DNA of 6,818 nucleotides from Gemmatimonadaceae bacterium (lineage in GTDB: Bacteria > Gemmatimonadota > Gemmatimonadetes > Gemmatimonadales > Gemmatimonadaceae). The stretch lies in NCBI GenBank assembly GCA_013816695.1, contig JACDDZ010000084.1:1-6818 (forward strand), in the 5' to 3' direction. Numbering within the stretch: the stretch's first letter is position 1; each line of letters opens with the position of its first letter. Positions 1-6,105 of the stretch are shown piece by piece. The position numbers and the translations under genes were made by a program. The notes under the pieces were generated by a model. The model was not told the DNA's origin and ran no database searches. It saw only the letters and a program-made list of their open reading frames with translations.

Positions 1-307
1 GAAGGGCAAGCGAAGCATCGAGATTCACGCTTCGAGCGAGGTCGGGCTGACGCGCGCATGCCGGGTCACCTACAATCGCAGCAAGGTGAACGACCGCATC
101 CACGCCCTTCAGAGCCTCGTCGACAACCGCTGCCTCGCGAAGGTCACCTTTGAGGAACTCGAAATCGGGGTGGGACCACACCGGGAGCAACGACTGACCG
201 CCGTGGGCAAGCCAGTCCACGGCCCGCACGGAATGTCCCTTTTCCAGAAGCATCGGCACGAGCATCGAGCCGACGTAACCTGCGCCACCTGTGACCAGAA
301 CCTTCAT
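1..307 (-). CDS. NAD-dependent epimerase/dehydratase, N-terminal part (cut by window edge)
   Basis: The first 102 residues of an extended short-chain dehydrogenase/reductase are visible; the C-terminus lies beyond base 1. The protein opens with a Rossmann fold: a beta strand, then TGGAGYVGS at residues 6-14 (the GxxGxxG NAD(P)-binding motif), an acidic D31 after the second strand, GDLRE at 54-58 and HLAAIVGDPAC at 74-84, the usual NNHLAA-type region. This family interconverts or dehydrates nucleotide-activated sugars in the cytoplasm. The catalytic Tyr-x-x-x-Lys is outside the window, so epimerase, dehydratase and reductase cannot be separated. The ATG (307-305) overlaps the stop of the upstream oxidase as ATGA, and a GGAG sits 8 bases upstream, so the start is well supported. 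It is probably translationally coupled to the oxidase. The SDR assignment is firm; the substrate is unknown. Confidence 0.9.
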   Translation of the reverse strand, partial: MKVLVTGGAGYVGSMLVPMLLEKGHSVRAVDWLAHGGQSLLPVWSHPDFEFLKGDLREAAVVDEALKGVDAVVHLAAIVGDPACARQPDLARSVNLDASLAL

Positions 308-1488
308 TGCACTCGCTCCGCGATTACGCGTCCAATTTCAAGCGATGCAGTTGCGGCCGGCGAGGGAGCGTTCACAACGTGGAGAGAGCGCTCGCCGTCC
401 AGCATCACAAAATCATCGCAAAGTTTTCCATCCGGCATTACTGCCTGCGCGCGAATGCCGGGTGTAGCAGGAACGATGTCCTGTTCTCTGATTTCCGGGA
501 TCAGCTCACGCAAGCTTTCAACGAACCGTGCCTTACTTGCGGATCGCGCCATTTCCTTCACGCCCTCCCTCCAGTGCACGGCGGCCAGTCGCCAGAACCC
601 AGCGTAGCTGGCAATACTTCCAGCGTCGGCCCAGTTCAAGGCGGCCTTTCGATACCCCTCTCTCGCCAGACTCAAAACAGCGTTGGGACCGGCATGAATT
701 TCACCGCTCACCATACGGGTGAAATGTACACCAAGAAAAGGGAAATCCGGATTGGGAACAGGATAAATCAGGTTGCGAACCAGGCTCCGCTTTCCCGGGA
801 CAAGGTTGAAGTACTCACCTTTGAAGGGGATGATCCGCACCCTGGGATCAACTCCGTCCATTCGCGCCACCCTGTCACTCTGCAGCCCCGCACAGTTCAC
901 AAGAAATCGCGCCCTGATCTCACCGCTGGATGTAGACAGAATCTTTTCGCTGCCGACCGACCTGATGGAACGGACGGCAGTGCCTTCGCGCACTTCACCT
1001 CCCCCAGCATCGACCTGCCGCGCAAGCTCCCTCGATACTGCAACGTAATCCGCGATTCCGGCGTTGGGCACGTGCAGAGCAGCTACACCGCGCACACTGG
1101 GCTCCAGTTCCCTGAGCTGCACAGAATCCAGCCGGCTAACTGCTACAGCGTTTTGTTTCCCGCGCTCAATCAGAACGTCCAGACCAGGAAGCTCGGACTC
1201 CCGGGTCGCGACTATAACCTTTCCGCAGATCTCGTGGCGGATGGAATTTTCGGCGCAGAACTCTACCATCCTTCGGCTTCCCGTCACCGCGAGCCGCGCC
1301 TTCAACGAACCGGGCTTGTAGTAAACGCCGCTGTGGATGACGCCGCTGTTGTGGCCTGTCTGGTGAAAAGCAACACGGGATTCCTTGTCCACTACAAGAA
1401 CCCTGGCGCCTTGCCTCTTATCCATTACTGCGCGAGCGGCTGCCAGACCAACTATGCCTCCGCCAATTACGACGACATCGTATGTCAC
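304..1488 (-). CDS. lhgO: L-2-hydroxyglutarate oxidase family FAD-dependent oxidoreductase
   Basis: This 394-residue FAD enzyme belongs to the DAO superfamily, close to LhgO/YgaF, which oxidises L-2-hydroxyglutarate to 2-oxoglutarate and passes electrons to the respiratory chain. Visible signatures are the N-terminal FAD-binding GGGIVG at residues 9-14, HQTGHNSG at 42-49 followed by VIHSGVYYKPGS at 50-61, GIRAQ at 344-348, DDF at 358-360 and NAPSPAAT at 373-380; all are characteristic of this family. The length fits. I chose the GTG at 1488-1486, four bases overlapping the upstream TGA (GTGA), because the Rossmann strand starts three residues later. The reading frame stays open to 1581, but that extension would overlap the nucleotidyltransferase by 97 bases and has no family-like sequence. 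Placed between a sugar nucleotidyltransferase and a sugar epimerase, it may oxidise a glycan precursor or related hydroxyacid instead of L-2-hydroxyglutarate. Family membership is confident; the substrate is not, so the symbol marks homology only. Confidence 0.9.
   Translation of the reverse strand: MTYDVVVIGGGIVGLAAARAVMDKRQGARVLVVDKESRVAFHQTGHNSGVIHSGVYYKPGSLKARLAVTGSRRMVEFCAENSIRHEICGKVIVATRESELPGLDVLIERGKQNAVAVSRLDSVQLRELEPSVRGVAALHVPNAGIADYVAVSRELARQVDAGGGEVREGTAVRSIRSVGSEKILSTSSGEIRARFLVNCAGLQSDRVARMDGVDPRVRIIPFKGEYFNLVPGKRSLVRNLIYPVPNPDFPFLGVHFTRMVSGEIHAGPNAVLSLAREGYRKAALNWADAGSIASYAGFWRLAAVHWREGVKEMARSASKARFVESLRELIPEIREQDIVPATPGIRAQAVMPDGKLCDDFVMLDGERSLHVVNAPSPAATASLEIGRVIAERVQ
316..319 (-). 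promoter_or_regulatory. Shine-Dalgarno GGAG for the epimerase/dehydratase
   Basis: On the minus strand GGAG lies 8 bases before the ATG at 307-305, inside the last codons of the upstream oxidase gene. It is the clearest ribosome-binding site in the window; most other starts here have only weak purine matches and probably depend on stop/start coupling. Confidence 0.55.
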
Positions 1489-2600
1489 AACTTCGCGGAA
1501 TCTGTCGGAGGTGGGCCGCCCGGAGGGGCAAAATCCTTCTGTGCACGCTCGTAGTCCGCGTGTTGACCGATGTCGAGCCAATACTCATGCACGGGAAAGC
1601 TCGCAACCGATCTTCCGCTGCTTAATAGACTTTCGATGAGCTCCGTCATGTCGAACCGCTGTCCTTCGGGGATCAGCTCATGAACGGACGGTTCTATGAG
1701 ATAGATCCCCGCGTTGACGAAAAAGTTCAGCGTTGGCTTCTCGGAAATCTTGCTTACGTATGCGCCATCGCACTCGATCACACCGAACGGAACAGGGACG
1801 TCGTACTTCCGCACCGCCACAGTCATCTCGGCACGATGCTCCCGGTGATAAGCAATCATCGCACTGAAGTCCACTCGCGTCAGGATGTCGCCGTTGATTA
1901 CGAGCATCGGCTCGCTCTGTTTTTTTACCAGGTTGAGCGCACCGGCGGTGCCAAGTGGAGTTTCTTCAGGGACGTAACTGATTTCGAGGCCGAAATCGCT
2001 TCCGTCGCCGAAATATTCGGTGATCTTTTCAGGCCTGTAGTGTGTGGTGACGTTCACCCGGGTGATACCGGAATGCCGGAGTCGGTCCATCATGTGTGCC
2101 ATCACCGGACGGTCGCCCACCGCGAGCATTGGCTTTGGCGTGTCCGCTGTCATAGGCAACAGACGAAGACCAAACCCGCCTGCCATCACCATTGCGTTCA
2201 CTCCGCTTTCATCCGCTTTTGTGAGGTCCCCGCGCAGGATCAGTCCTGTAACCCTTCCTTCGTTGTCGAGGAGGGAGAGCTGGTTCACTGTGAATTGGCG
2301 GCTCTGGTCCATGAGGCGCAGCGCATCGTCGCGAGAAATTGTGTAGGGCGCAGAAACCGGATTTCGCGTCGCAATGCTGATGCATGGCTCGGTCGGCGCG
2401 ACGTGACGGAGGATTGCGCGGCGATGATCGCCGTCTGTTATGACACCGCGAAGCCGACGGTCAGAATCCACAACCAGGAGCACTCCAGTTCCCGCTTTAT
2501 CGAGAACATCCAGCGCTTCCACGATAGACATCTCTGGCGGAACAAGACAACGTTCCAGCCGGGCCTGCATATCGGGATGGTCGAAGGACAGAGGGGTCAT
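1485..2600 (-). CDS. CBS-domain sugar-1-phosphate nucleotidyltransferase, PtmE-like
   Basis: The 371-residue protein has two parts. Residues about 10-130 form a pair of CBS motifs, with VITDGDHRRAI at 53-63 and ILRGDLTKA at 121-129 ending the two repeats. Residues about 134-355 form a nucleotidyltransferase domain: MAGGFGLRLLPMT at 139-151, TPKPML at 154-159, NGD at 236-238 (metal-binding Asp), EKPT at 287-290, VNAGIYLIEP at 295-304 and WLDIG at 341-345. This CBS-plus-transferase architecture is that of Campylobacter jejuni PtmE, the glucosamine-1-phosphate guanylyltransferase that feeds GDP-sugar into legionaminic acid synthesis. Related proteins could be mannose-1-phosphate guanylyltransferases or other NDP-sugar pyrophosphorylases, so GTP and GlcN-1-P are inferred. 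The CBS pair suggests adenine-nucleotide control. The proline-rich C-terminal tail (359-366) looks disordered. An in-frame TGA directly precedes the ATG, which rules out a longer protein, and no Shine-Dalgarno sequence is visible. The stop overlaps the next start as GTGA. Confidence 0.9.
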   Translation of the reverse strand: MTPLSFDHPDMQARLERCLVPPEMSIVEALDVLDKAGTGVLLVVDSDRRLRGVITDGDHRRAILRHVAPTEPCISIATRNPVSAPYTISRDDALRLMDQSRQFTVNQLSLLDNEGRVTGLILRGDLTKADESGVNAMVMAGGFGLRLLPMTADTPKPMLAVGDRPVMAHMMDRLRHSGITRVNVTTHYRPEKITEYFGDGSDFGLEISYVPEETPLGTAGALNLVKKQSEPMLVINGDILTRVDFSAMIAYHREHRAEMTVAVRKYDVPVPFGVIECDGAYVSKISEKPTLNFFVNAGIYLIEPSVHELIPEGQRFDMTELIESLLSSGRSVASFPVHEYWLDIGQHADYERAQKDFAPPGGPPPTDSAKL

Positions 2601-2671
2601 TCAGGGCGATAATGGTATAGCCCTGAAATCTAGTCAACGCAGCGCCAAGTGTGCTACGGCCAAGCACTTAC
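2601..2671. other. 71-base intergenic gap
   Basis: This is the only intergenic region above 20 bases. It separates the deacetylase stop (TAG, 2674-2672) from the nucleotidyltransferase ATG. It contains the promoter-like sequence described separately and a weak 5-bp inverted repeat (GTGCT at 2651-2655 with AGCAC at 2663-2667, 7-base loop) that lacks a T-run. No small ORF with a convincing start or RNA gene was seen in it. Confidence 0.6.
2609..2637 (-). promoter_or_regulatory. Candidate sigma70-type promoter just upstream of the nucleotidyltransferase
   Basis: Read on the minus strand, TTGACT (2637-2632, five of six matches to TTGACA) is followed after exactly 17 bases by CATTAT (2614-2609, four of six matches to TATAAT). 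It sits in the only sizeable gap of the locus. The -10 ends 8 bases before the ATG at 2600-2598, so initiation would fall at or within a base or two of the start codon, giving a leaderless or almost leaderless message. This agrees with the absence of a ribosome-binding site there. The -10 is only a moderate match, and a chance occurrence is possible. Confidence 0.4.
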
Positions 2672-3370
2672 CTACCTGGAGCGAGTGCTTCCGGGCGCTG
2701 CAGGAACCGAACGGATGAGCTGGAAGGCCTCGGCATACTCCACTCCGATTGTCGCCCCCCTGAATCGACCGAGCGCGCGTATAGCGGACGATCCCCGCGG
2801 CATCAGCTCTTCCTGTTTCTCGGTGCCGAAAATCTCCATGATCTCGATTTTTCGGGCCATGTGCGGCGTAATGTCGAAAAACATGTTCGGGACGAACGCT
2901 CTCGCCGGATTTGCAGGCGCAGCCTCGGTGGACGAGAGCGTTTCGTAAGCGAATATCAGCTGTACGCCGAGAGAATGCTGATGGAATGGCTTGAGCACCG
3001 ACATCGTAGCAGTGAACACCGCATGGTGGTCTGTGTGCACATCGCCACCGTGAACGACGAGCACGGTGTCAGGCCGCACTTCCTCGATAGTCGCCTTCAA
3101 CGATGCCATCAGGTCATGTTGCGGTACCGTATCGAGACGAGCCGTCGGGAATCCAAGCCGAAAATGTTTTTTGCATCCGTATGCGGTCGCCGCATCCTCC
3201 ACCTGCCTCGCAGCGCGACTTACAATATCCTCACCATGTGATTCGACGTCCGGCTGGGTAACCACTGCCCAATACACTTCCCCGCCATCACGCGAGGCGG
3301 AAAGCAACGTCCCGCCAGCGCCGAGAGTCTCGTCGTCGGGATGAGCGGAAATGGCGAGGACTTTTTTCAT
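2672..3370 (-). CDS. PIG-L (GlcNAc-PI de-N-acetylase/LmbE) family zinc deacetylase
   Basis: The 232-residue protein starts directly with the PIG-L fold. AHPDDE at residues 9-14 supplies the first zinc ligands and the catalytic Asp, GAGGTL at 17-22 follows, and VHTDHHAV at 111-118 supplies the distal His ligand region. The C-terminal EYAEAFQLIR at 211-220 is typical of the family. These cytoplasmic hydrolases remove acetyl groups from N-acetylglucosamine-type sugars (MshB, BshB, PIG-L). The ATG at 3370-3368 is chosen because the conserved first strand follows immediately; the frame is open to 3514, but that would intrude 128 bases into the WbqC gene. The gene lies 16 bases after the WbqC stop with no clear ribosome-binding site. 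Three genes upstream is a formyltransferase, so it may expose an amine for re-acylation. The substrate is not determinable; family and active-site motifs are clear. Confidence 0.92.
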   Translation of the reverse strand: MKKVLAISAHPDDETLGAGGTLLSASRDGGEVYWAVVTQPDVESHGEDIVSRAARQVEDAATAYGCKKHFRLGFPTARLDTVPQHDLMASLKATIEEVRPDTVLVVHGGDVHTDHHAVFTATMSVLKPFHQHSLGVQLIFAYETLSSTEAAPANPARAFVPNMFFDITPHMARKIEIMEIFGTEKQEELMPRGSSAIRALGRFRGATIGVEYAEAFQLIRSVPAAPGSTRSR

Positions 3371-3386
3371 GGTCAGAGTCGAAACG

Positions 3387-4133
3387 TTAAGGAGTGTCTG
3401 TTGCGAGCGTCGAATTCCAGCGCGAGAGCTTGCCGGCCTGTTCGATTCTCGCACGGGACTCACCGCCAATATTCGCCAGCATGTCGATAATTGAAAGGTC
3501 CGCCATGAAATCACCCCACAGTTGGGGATAAGTCACAGAGTCGAATGCATAGGTTGACAGCTCGATACCGGCGGCCGAAAATGACTGCGGTTCGATATAG
3601 CGAAGGGATCCCGCGCCCTGCCCCGAGATATACTGGGTGGCCCCAACTTCTGTCAGGATCGCGAGAATGTAGTCGGAACCACGAAACGCCCCGGAGGATG
3701 CTGTCAGCTCTGAAGCGCGAACTATCCGGGTAGTTGAATGCAGGGCGTCGAGACAGAATTGGGTAAACGCGAGATTCAGTTCCGCGATGTTCGGCCATTG
3801 CGACCGCTCATAAAGTTTTCGAAGATCGCCGGCGATTTCCGTAAAATGCGGCGCCCGCCCATACGATAGCTCGATCGTTCGCCAATGCTTAGTCGCCCAT
3901 TTTGCGGGCAGATCCACCGGGATGTTCGTGTAGGGAAGCATGTCACTTCGCTTCAGCACCGGCACCGTAAGCCATGTTGGACCGTTTGCGGTCTTGACCT
4001 GATTGCGGTTTCCAAAGTGCTTTCCTCGCGGATACTGCACCGTGTCGTAAAGGACGAACACGTCGCTCTTGAGAATCTTGTAGAAGTATCCCGGCCAGGG
4101 GATGTATTGGGGTTGATGAATTGAAACGATCAT
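3387..4133 (-). CDS. WbqC-family protein
   Basis: The 248-residue protein matches the WbqC-like family over its full length. Family hallmarks are IHQPQYIPWPGYF at residues 5-17, the acidic D30 with VQYPRG at 32-37, NRNQVKT at 42-48, WLTVPV at 54-59, RASEL at 139-143, YISGQGAG at 168-175 and LSIIDMLANIGG at 213-224. No signal peptide or membrane segment is present, so it should be cytoplasmic. WbqC proteins recur in O-antigen and glycosylation loci, often beside amino-sugar transferase or formyltransferase genes, but I know of no established reaction. The conserved N-terminal His, Asp, Gln and Asn residues look like a catalytic or ligand-binding set. The ATG overlaps the stop of the SpsG/PseG-like gene as ATGA, implying coupled translation and a shared process. 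Family call is firm; function is unknown. Confidence 0.9.
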   Translation of the reverse strand: MIVSIHQPQYIPWPGYFYKILKSDVFVLYDTVQYPRGKHFGNRNQVKTANGPTWLTVPVLKRSDMLPYTNIPVDLPAKWATKHWRTIELSYGRAPHFTEIAGDLRKLYERSQWPNIAELNLAFTQFCLDALHSTTRIVRASELTASSGAFRGSDYILAILTEVGATQYISGQGAGSLRYIEPQSFSAAGIELSTYAFDSVTYPQLWGDFMADLSIIDMLANIGGESRARIEQAGKLSRWNSTLATDTP

Positions 4134-5176
4134 CTCTCGCTGTGTACGAGAGAATCCACGAGGCCGGCGATTCGCCTGCCTCCTTCGCCATCCACAGTCT
4201 TCATCATATCTCCAGACATCGCGCGACGCTGCTGCGCATCTCCGGCGATCGACCCGATTGCCTGAGCCAGTCTCTCTGCGGAATCGGGAACCAGAGAGCC
4301 ACAGTCAACCACCCCAGTACGTACCGCGAAAAAGTGCGCGTTTTCTGCCTGCACGGAATTTTGCGAAAGGACAATTGCCGGAGCGCCCACCGCCGCCGCC
4401 TCGCTCAGGGTGTTTCCAGCTGCAAGCACCACGATATCCGCTCCTGCCAGTTGCGCTGCCATGCTTGGAACGTAACGCACAACTTCGACATGCCGTCCGA
4501 CGGCGGCAATCCTCTCCGCCAGGTTGTCGGAGTGCGCGTAGCTGGGGCCGAGCAACAACCTCCACTGAATACCCGACTGCCGTTGTGTAATGGCATCTAC
4601 GAAAACAGCAGAGAAGTTTTCCAGGTCAGCGCCGCCAAAGAACGCGAATCCCGTGCTGCACTCGGAAAAGTCTTTGGAGGAGCTGGCAGATCTTGCCGCA
4701 GAAAATTCCGGGGGAAGCACGAGGTACTCAACGCCACGCACCGCCCGCCGCGCCCTCCGCTTTTCAGCGGGATTACCAAGTGTTGGAAGCGCATTTACCA
4801 GCAAGTCGCAGCTCACGTCACGATCGGACGGGTCATCGATAAACACAACGCTTGGCACGCTTGCATGCCGTAGAGCGAGACCTGATGCCCCTTCCAGGTC
4901 GTGGGAAACCGAGTCGAGAATAAAAAGCGCAGGCGCTGTATCCGACCAGTCGGCGTGGAGCGCACGAAATGCTTTCGAAACATCCGGATCGCGCACACTG
5001 AATTCCTGGCCGGAACGCGCAAGCACGAGCTGCGTAGCCGGATTGTCATCGACAAGGAATCTCGGAGTGAGATTCTGCATTCCTGGCCGCATGGCCAGGT
5101 GTGCACAGAGGTTGATCTGACGGGTGACGTGGCCGAGACCCGCACTTTCGACCCAGATATCGATCCGCTGAGTCAA
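4130..5176 (-). CDS. SpsG/PseG-like nucleotide-sugar hydrolase (GT-B fold)
   Basis: The 348-residue protein resembles SpsG/PseG, GT-B-fold proteins related to MurG. PseG hydrolyses UDP-2,4-diacetamido-2,4,6-trideoxy-L-altrose, releasing the sugar for condensation with phosphoenolpyruvate into pseudaminic acid. Visible motifs are GLGHVTR at residues 13-19, with H16 at the place of the PseG catalytic His (the usual form is GxGHxxR), LDSVSHDLE at 87-95, FIDD at 112-115 followed by CDLLVNALP at 123-131, FFGGADLENF at 179-188, and GNTLSEAAAVGAPAIVL at 254-270, the nucleotide-binding signature of the C-terminal domain. It is longer than C. jejuni PseG (about 275 residues), so a glycosyltransferase or another UDP-sugar hydrolase remains possible. 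The start is a TTG at 5176-5174, forming TTGA with the preceding stop. I see no better start before the H16 motif. The TTGA lies in the loop of a perfect 7-bp hairpin. Confidence 0.8.
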   Translation of the reverse strand: MTQRIDIWVESAGLGHVTRQINLCAHLAMRPGMQNLTPRFLVDDNPATQLVLARSGQEFSVRDPDVSKAFRALHADWSDTAPALFILDSVSHDLEGASGLALRHASVPSVVFIDDPSDRDVSCDLLVNALPTLGNPAEKRRARRAVRGVEYLVLPPEFSAARSASSSKDFSECSTGFAFFGGADLENFSAVFVDAITQRQSGIQWRLLLGPSYAHSDNLAERIAAVGRHVEVVRYVPSMAAQLAGADIVVLAAGNTLSEAAAVGAPAIVLSQNSVQAENAHFFAVRTGVVDCGSLVPDSAERLAQAIGSIAGDAQQRRAMSGDMMKTVDGEGGRRIAGLVDSLVHSER

Positions 5177-5183
5177 TCAGCGG
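5165..5183 (-). repeat. Perfect inverted repeat around the TTGA stop/start junction
   Basis: On the minus strand CCGCTGA (5183-5177), a 5-base loop TTGAC (5176-5172) and TCAGCGG (5171-5165) form a perfect 7-bp GC-rich stem. The loop contains exactly the overlapping TTG start of the SpsG/PseG-like gene and the TGA stop of the formyltransferase gene. In mRNA it could hide or present the start codon until ribosomes finishing the upstream gene open it. The repeat is seen directly; the role is inferred. Confidence 0.45.
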
Positions 5184-6105
5184 AACCTGAGAAGGCCGAG
5201 CCAACCTCTGGCATCGAAACCCCGGATTCGCGTTCGAGCGACGAGAGCGGAATCTCCAGGACACGATCTCCGCATTGTACCTCGATCCGTTCAGAGCTGG
5301 CGGCCGTCACCGTACCAGGAGAGTTGATCGGGCTCGGCGCATGTGGCTGCGATGGTTCGATTGCCGACCACACTCTGAATTCAGATCCGGCCAGAGTCGT
5401 TCGCGCTCCCAGTCCCCGCTGGGAAGTGCCGCGGATGAAACTCCAGACTGCGCGTGCCGACTTGGTCCAGTCAATACTGAGATCCGCGCCCTTCAGGCGA
5501 GGCGAATAGGATGCGGCGGTGTCATCCTGCCTGATACGCGGAAGCGCATGACCGGCGACCAGCGTGGTAAGAGCGCGCTTGATCAGTTGCGGTGCAAGCG
5601 CCCTGATCCGATCTGCGAGCGTGCCAGGCGTATCAGTGTCAGTTATTGCAACCCGCTCCTGATAGATCACGTCACCCGTATCCATGCCCTCGTCTATATA
5701 GTGCATGGTCAAGCCCGTTTCCGCTTCGTCACGAATGAGCGCCCAGTTGACCGGCGAAGTGCCACGGTGCTTCGGCAATAGTGACCCGTGGAGATTGAGG
5801 GCACCAAACCTCGGGACGCTCAAGAGGTTCGGCGCAAGCAGCGTTGGATGTGCGGCGCTCAGTATCACATCGGGGGCGAGCTGAGCGAGAAGTGCGACGC
5901 CATCAGCACCACTCGCTGCTTTGGGCGGATGAACTGGAATGCCTGCGGAAGCGGCAAGATCCGCGACCATGTTGCGATACGGATCACTGCTCGCGCTGTC
6001 AGCTAGCCGGGTGAACACTGCGTCAACGCTGACCCCGTTGGTTTCAAGCGCGCTCCTCAGTACCGATTCACCTATGCCCCACGAACCCAGCACAACCACT
6101 TTCAC
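5173..6105 (-). CDS. Sugar N-formyltransferase (Fmt/ArnA-type)
   Basis: The 310-residue protein has the N10-formyl-tetrahydrofolate-dependent formyltransferase fold. Residues 1 to about 185 are the catalytic domain: NLHGSLLPKHRG at 104-115 provides N104 and H106, and D142 in EGMDTGDVIYQ completes the triad, in the same spacing as N102/H104/D140 of ArnA. The linker YSPRLKGADLSIDW (195-208) and a C-terminal domain resemble those of methionyl-tRNA and sugar formyltransferases. Setting between an aminotransferase and a nucleotide-sugar hydrolase points to N-formylation of a sugar amine instead of tRNA, in the manner of ArnA, VioF or the enzymes making Qui4NFo-type residues. The length is close to that of Fmt, so tRNA formylation is not excluded by sequence alone. 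The GTG start at 6105-6103 overlaps the aminotransferase stop as GTGA and directly precedes the first beta strand. The 3' end overlaps the next gene as TTGA. Confidence 0.9.
   Translation of the reverse strand: MKVVVLGSWGIGESVLRSALETNGVSVDAVFTRLADSASSDPYRNMVADLAASAGIPVHPPKAASGADGVALLAQLAPDVILSAAHPTLLAPNLLSVPRFGALNLHGSLLPKHRGTSPVNWALIRDEAETGLTMHYIDEGMDTGDVIYQERVAITDTDTPGTLADRIRALAPQLIKRALTTLVAGHALPRIRQDDTAASYSPRLKGADLSIDWTKSARAVWSFIRGTSQRGLGARTTLAGSEFRVWSAIEPSQPHAPSPINSPGTVTAASSERIEVQCGDRVLEIPLSSLERESGVSMPEVGSAFSGSAD

Noticed and set aside
307..1554. Long plus-strand open frame (about 415 codons) opposite the oxidase gene
   Set aside because: It is the mirror of a gene with full LhgO family motifs. 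The translation is rich in His, Arg, Ser and Pro, shows no recognisable domain, and is what a GC-biased antisense frame gives.
1489..1581. N-terminal extension of the oxidase to an upstream start at 1581
   Set aside because: It would overlap the nucleotidyltransferase by 97 bases and adds residues unlike the family; the GTG at 1488 places the FAD-binding strand at the N-terminus and gives a GTGA junction.
1680..2612. Plus-strand open frame (about 310 codons) opposite the nucleotidyltransferase gene
   Set aside because: The sense strand encodes clear CBS and NTP-transferase motifs. The antisense product has no recognisable fold or motif.
2651..2667. Inverted repeat after the deacetylase stop as a Rho-independent terminator
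   Set aside because: The stem is only 5 bp (GTGCT/AGCAC) with a 7-base loop and no following T-run on the minus strand.
3371..3514. N-terminal extension of the PIG-L gene to 3514
   Set aside because: It would run 128 bases into the WbqC gene; the ATG at 3370 directly precedes the conserved first strand and AHPDDE.
4121..4873. Plus-strand open frame (about 250 codons) opposite the SpsG/PseG-like gene
   Set aside because: No domain, Cys/His/Arg-rich composition, and the opposite strand carries a conserved protein.
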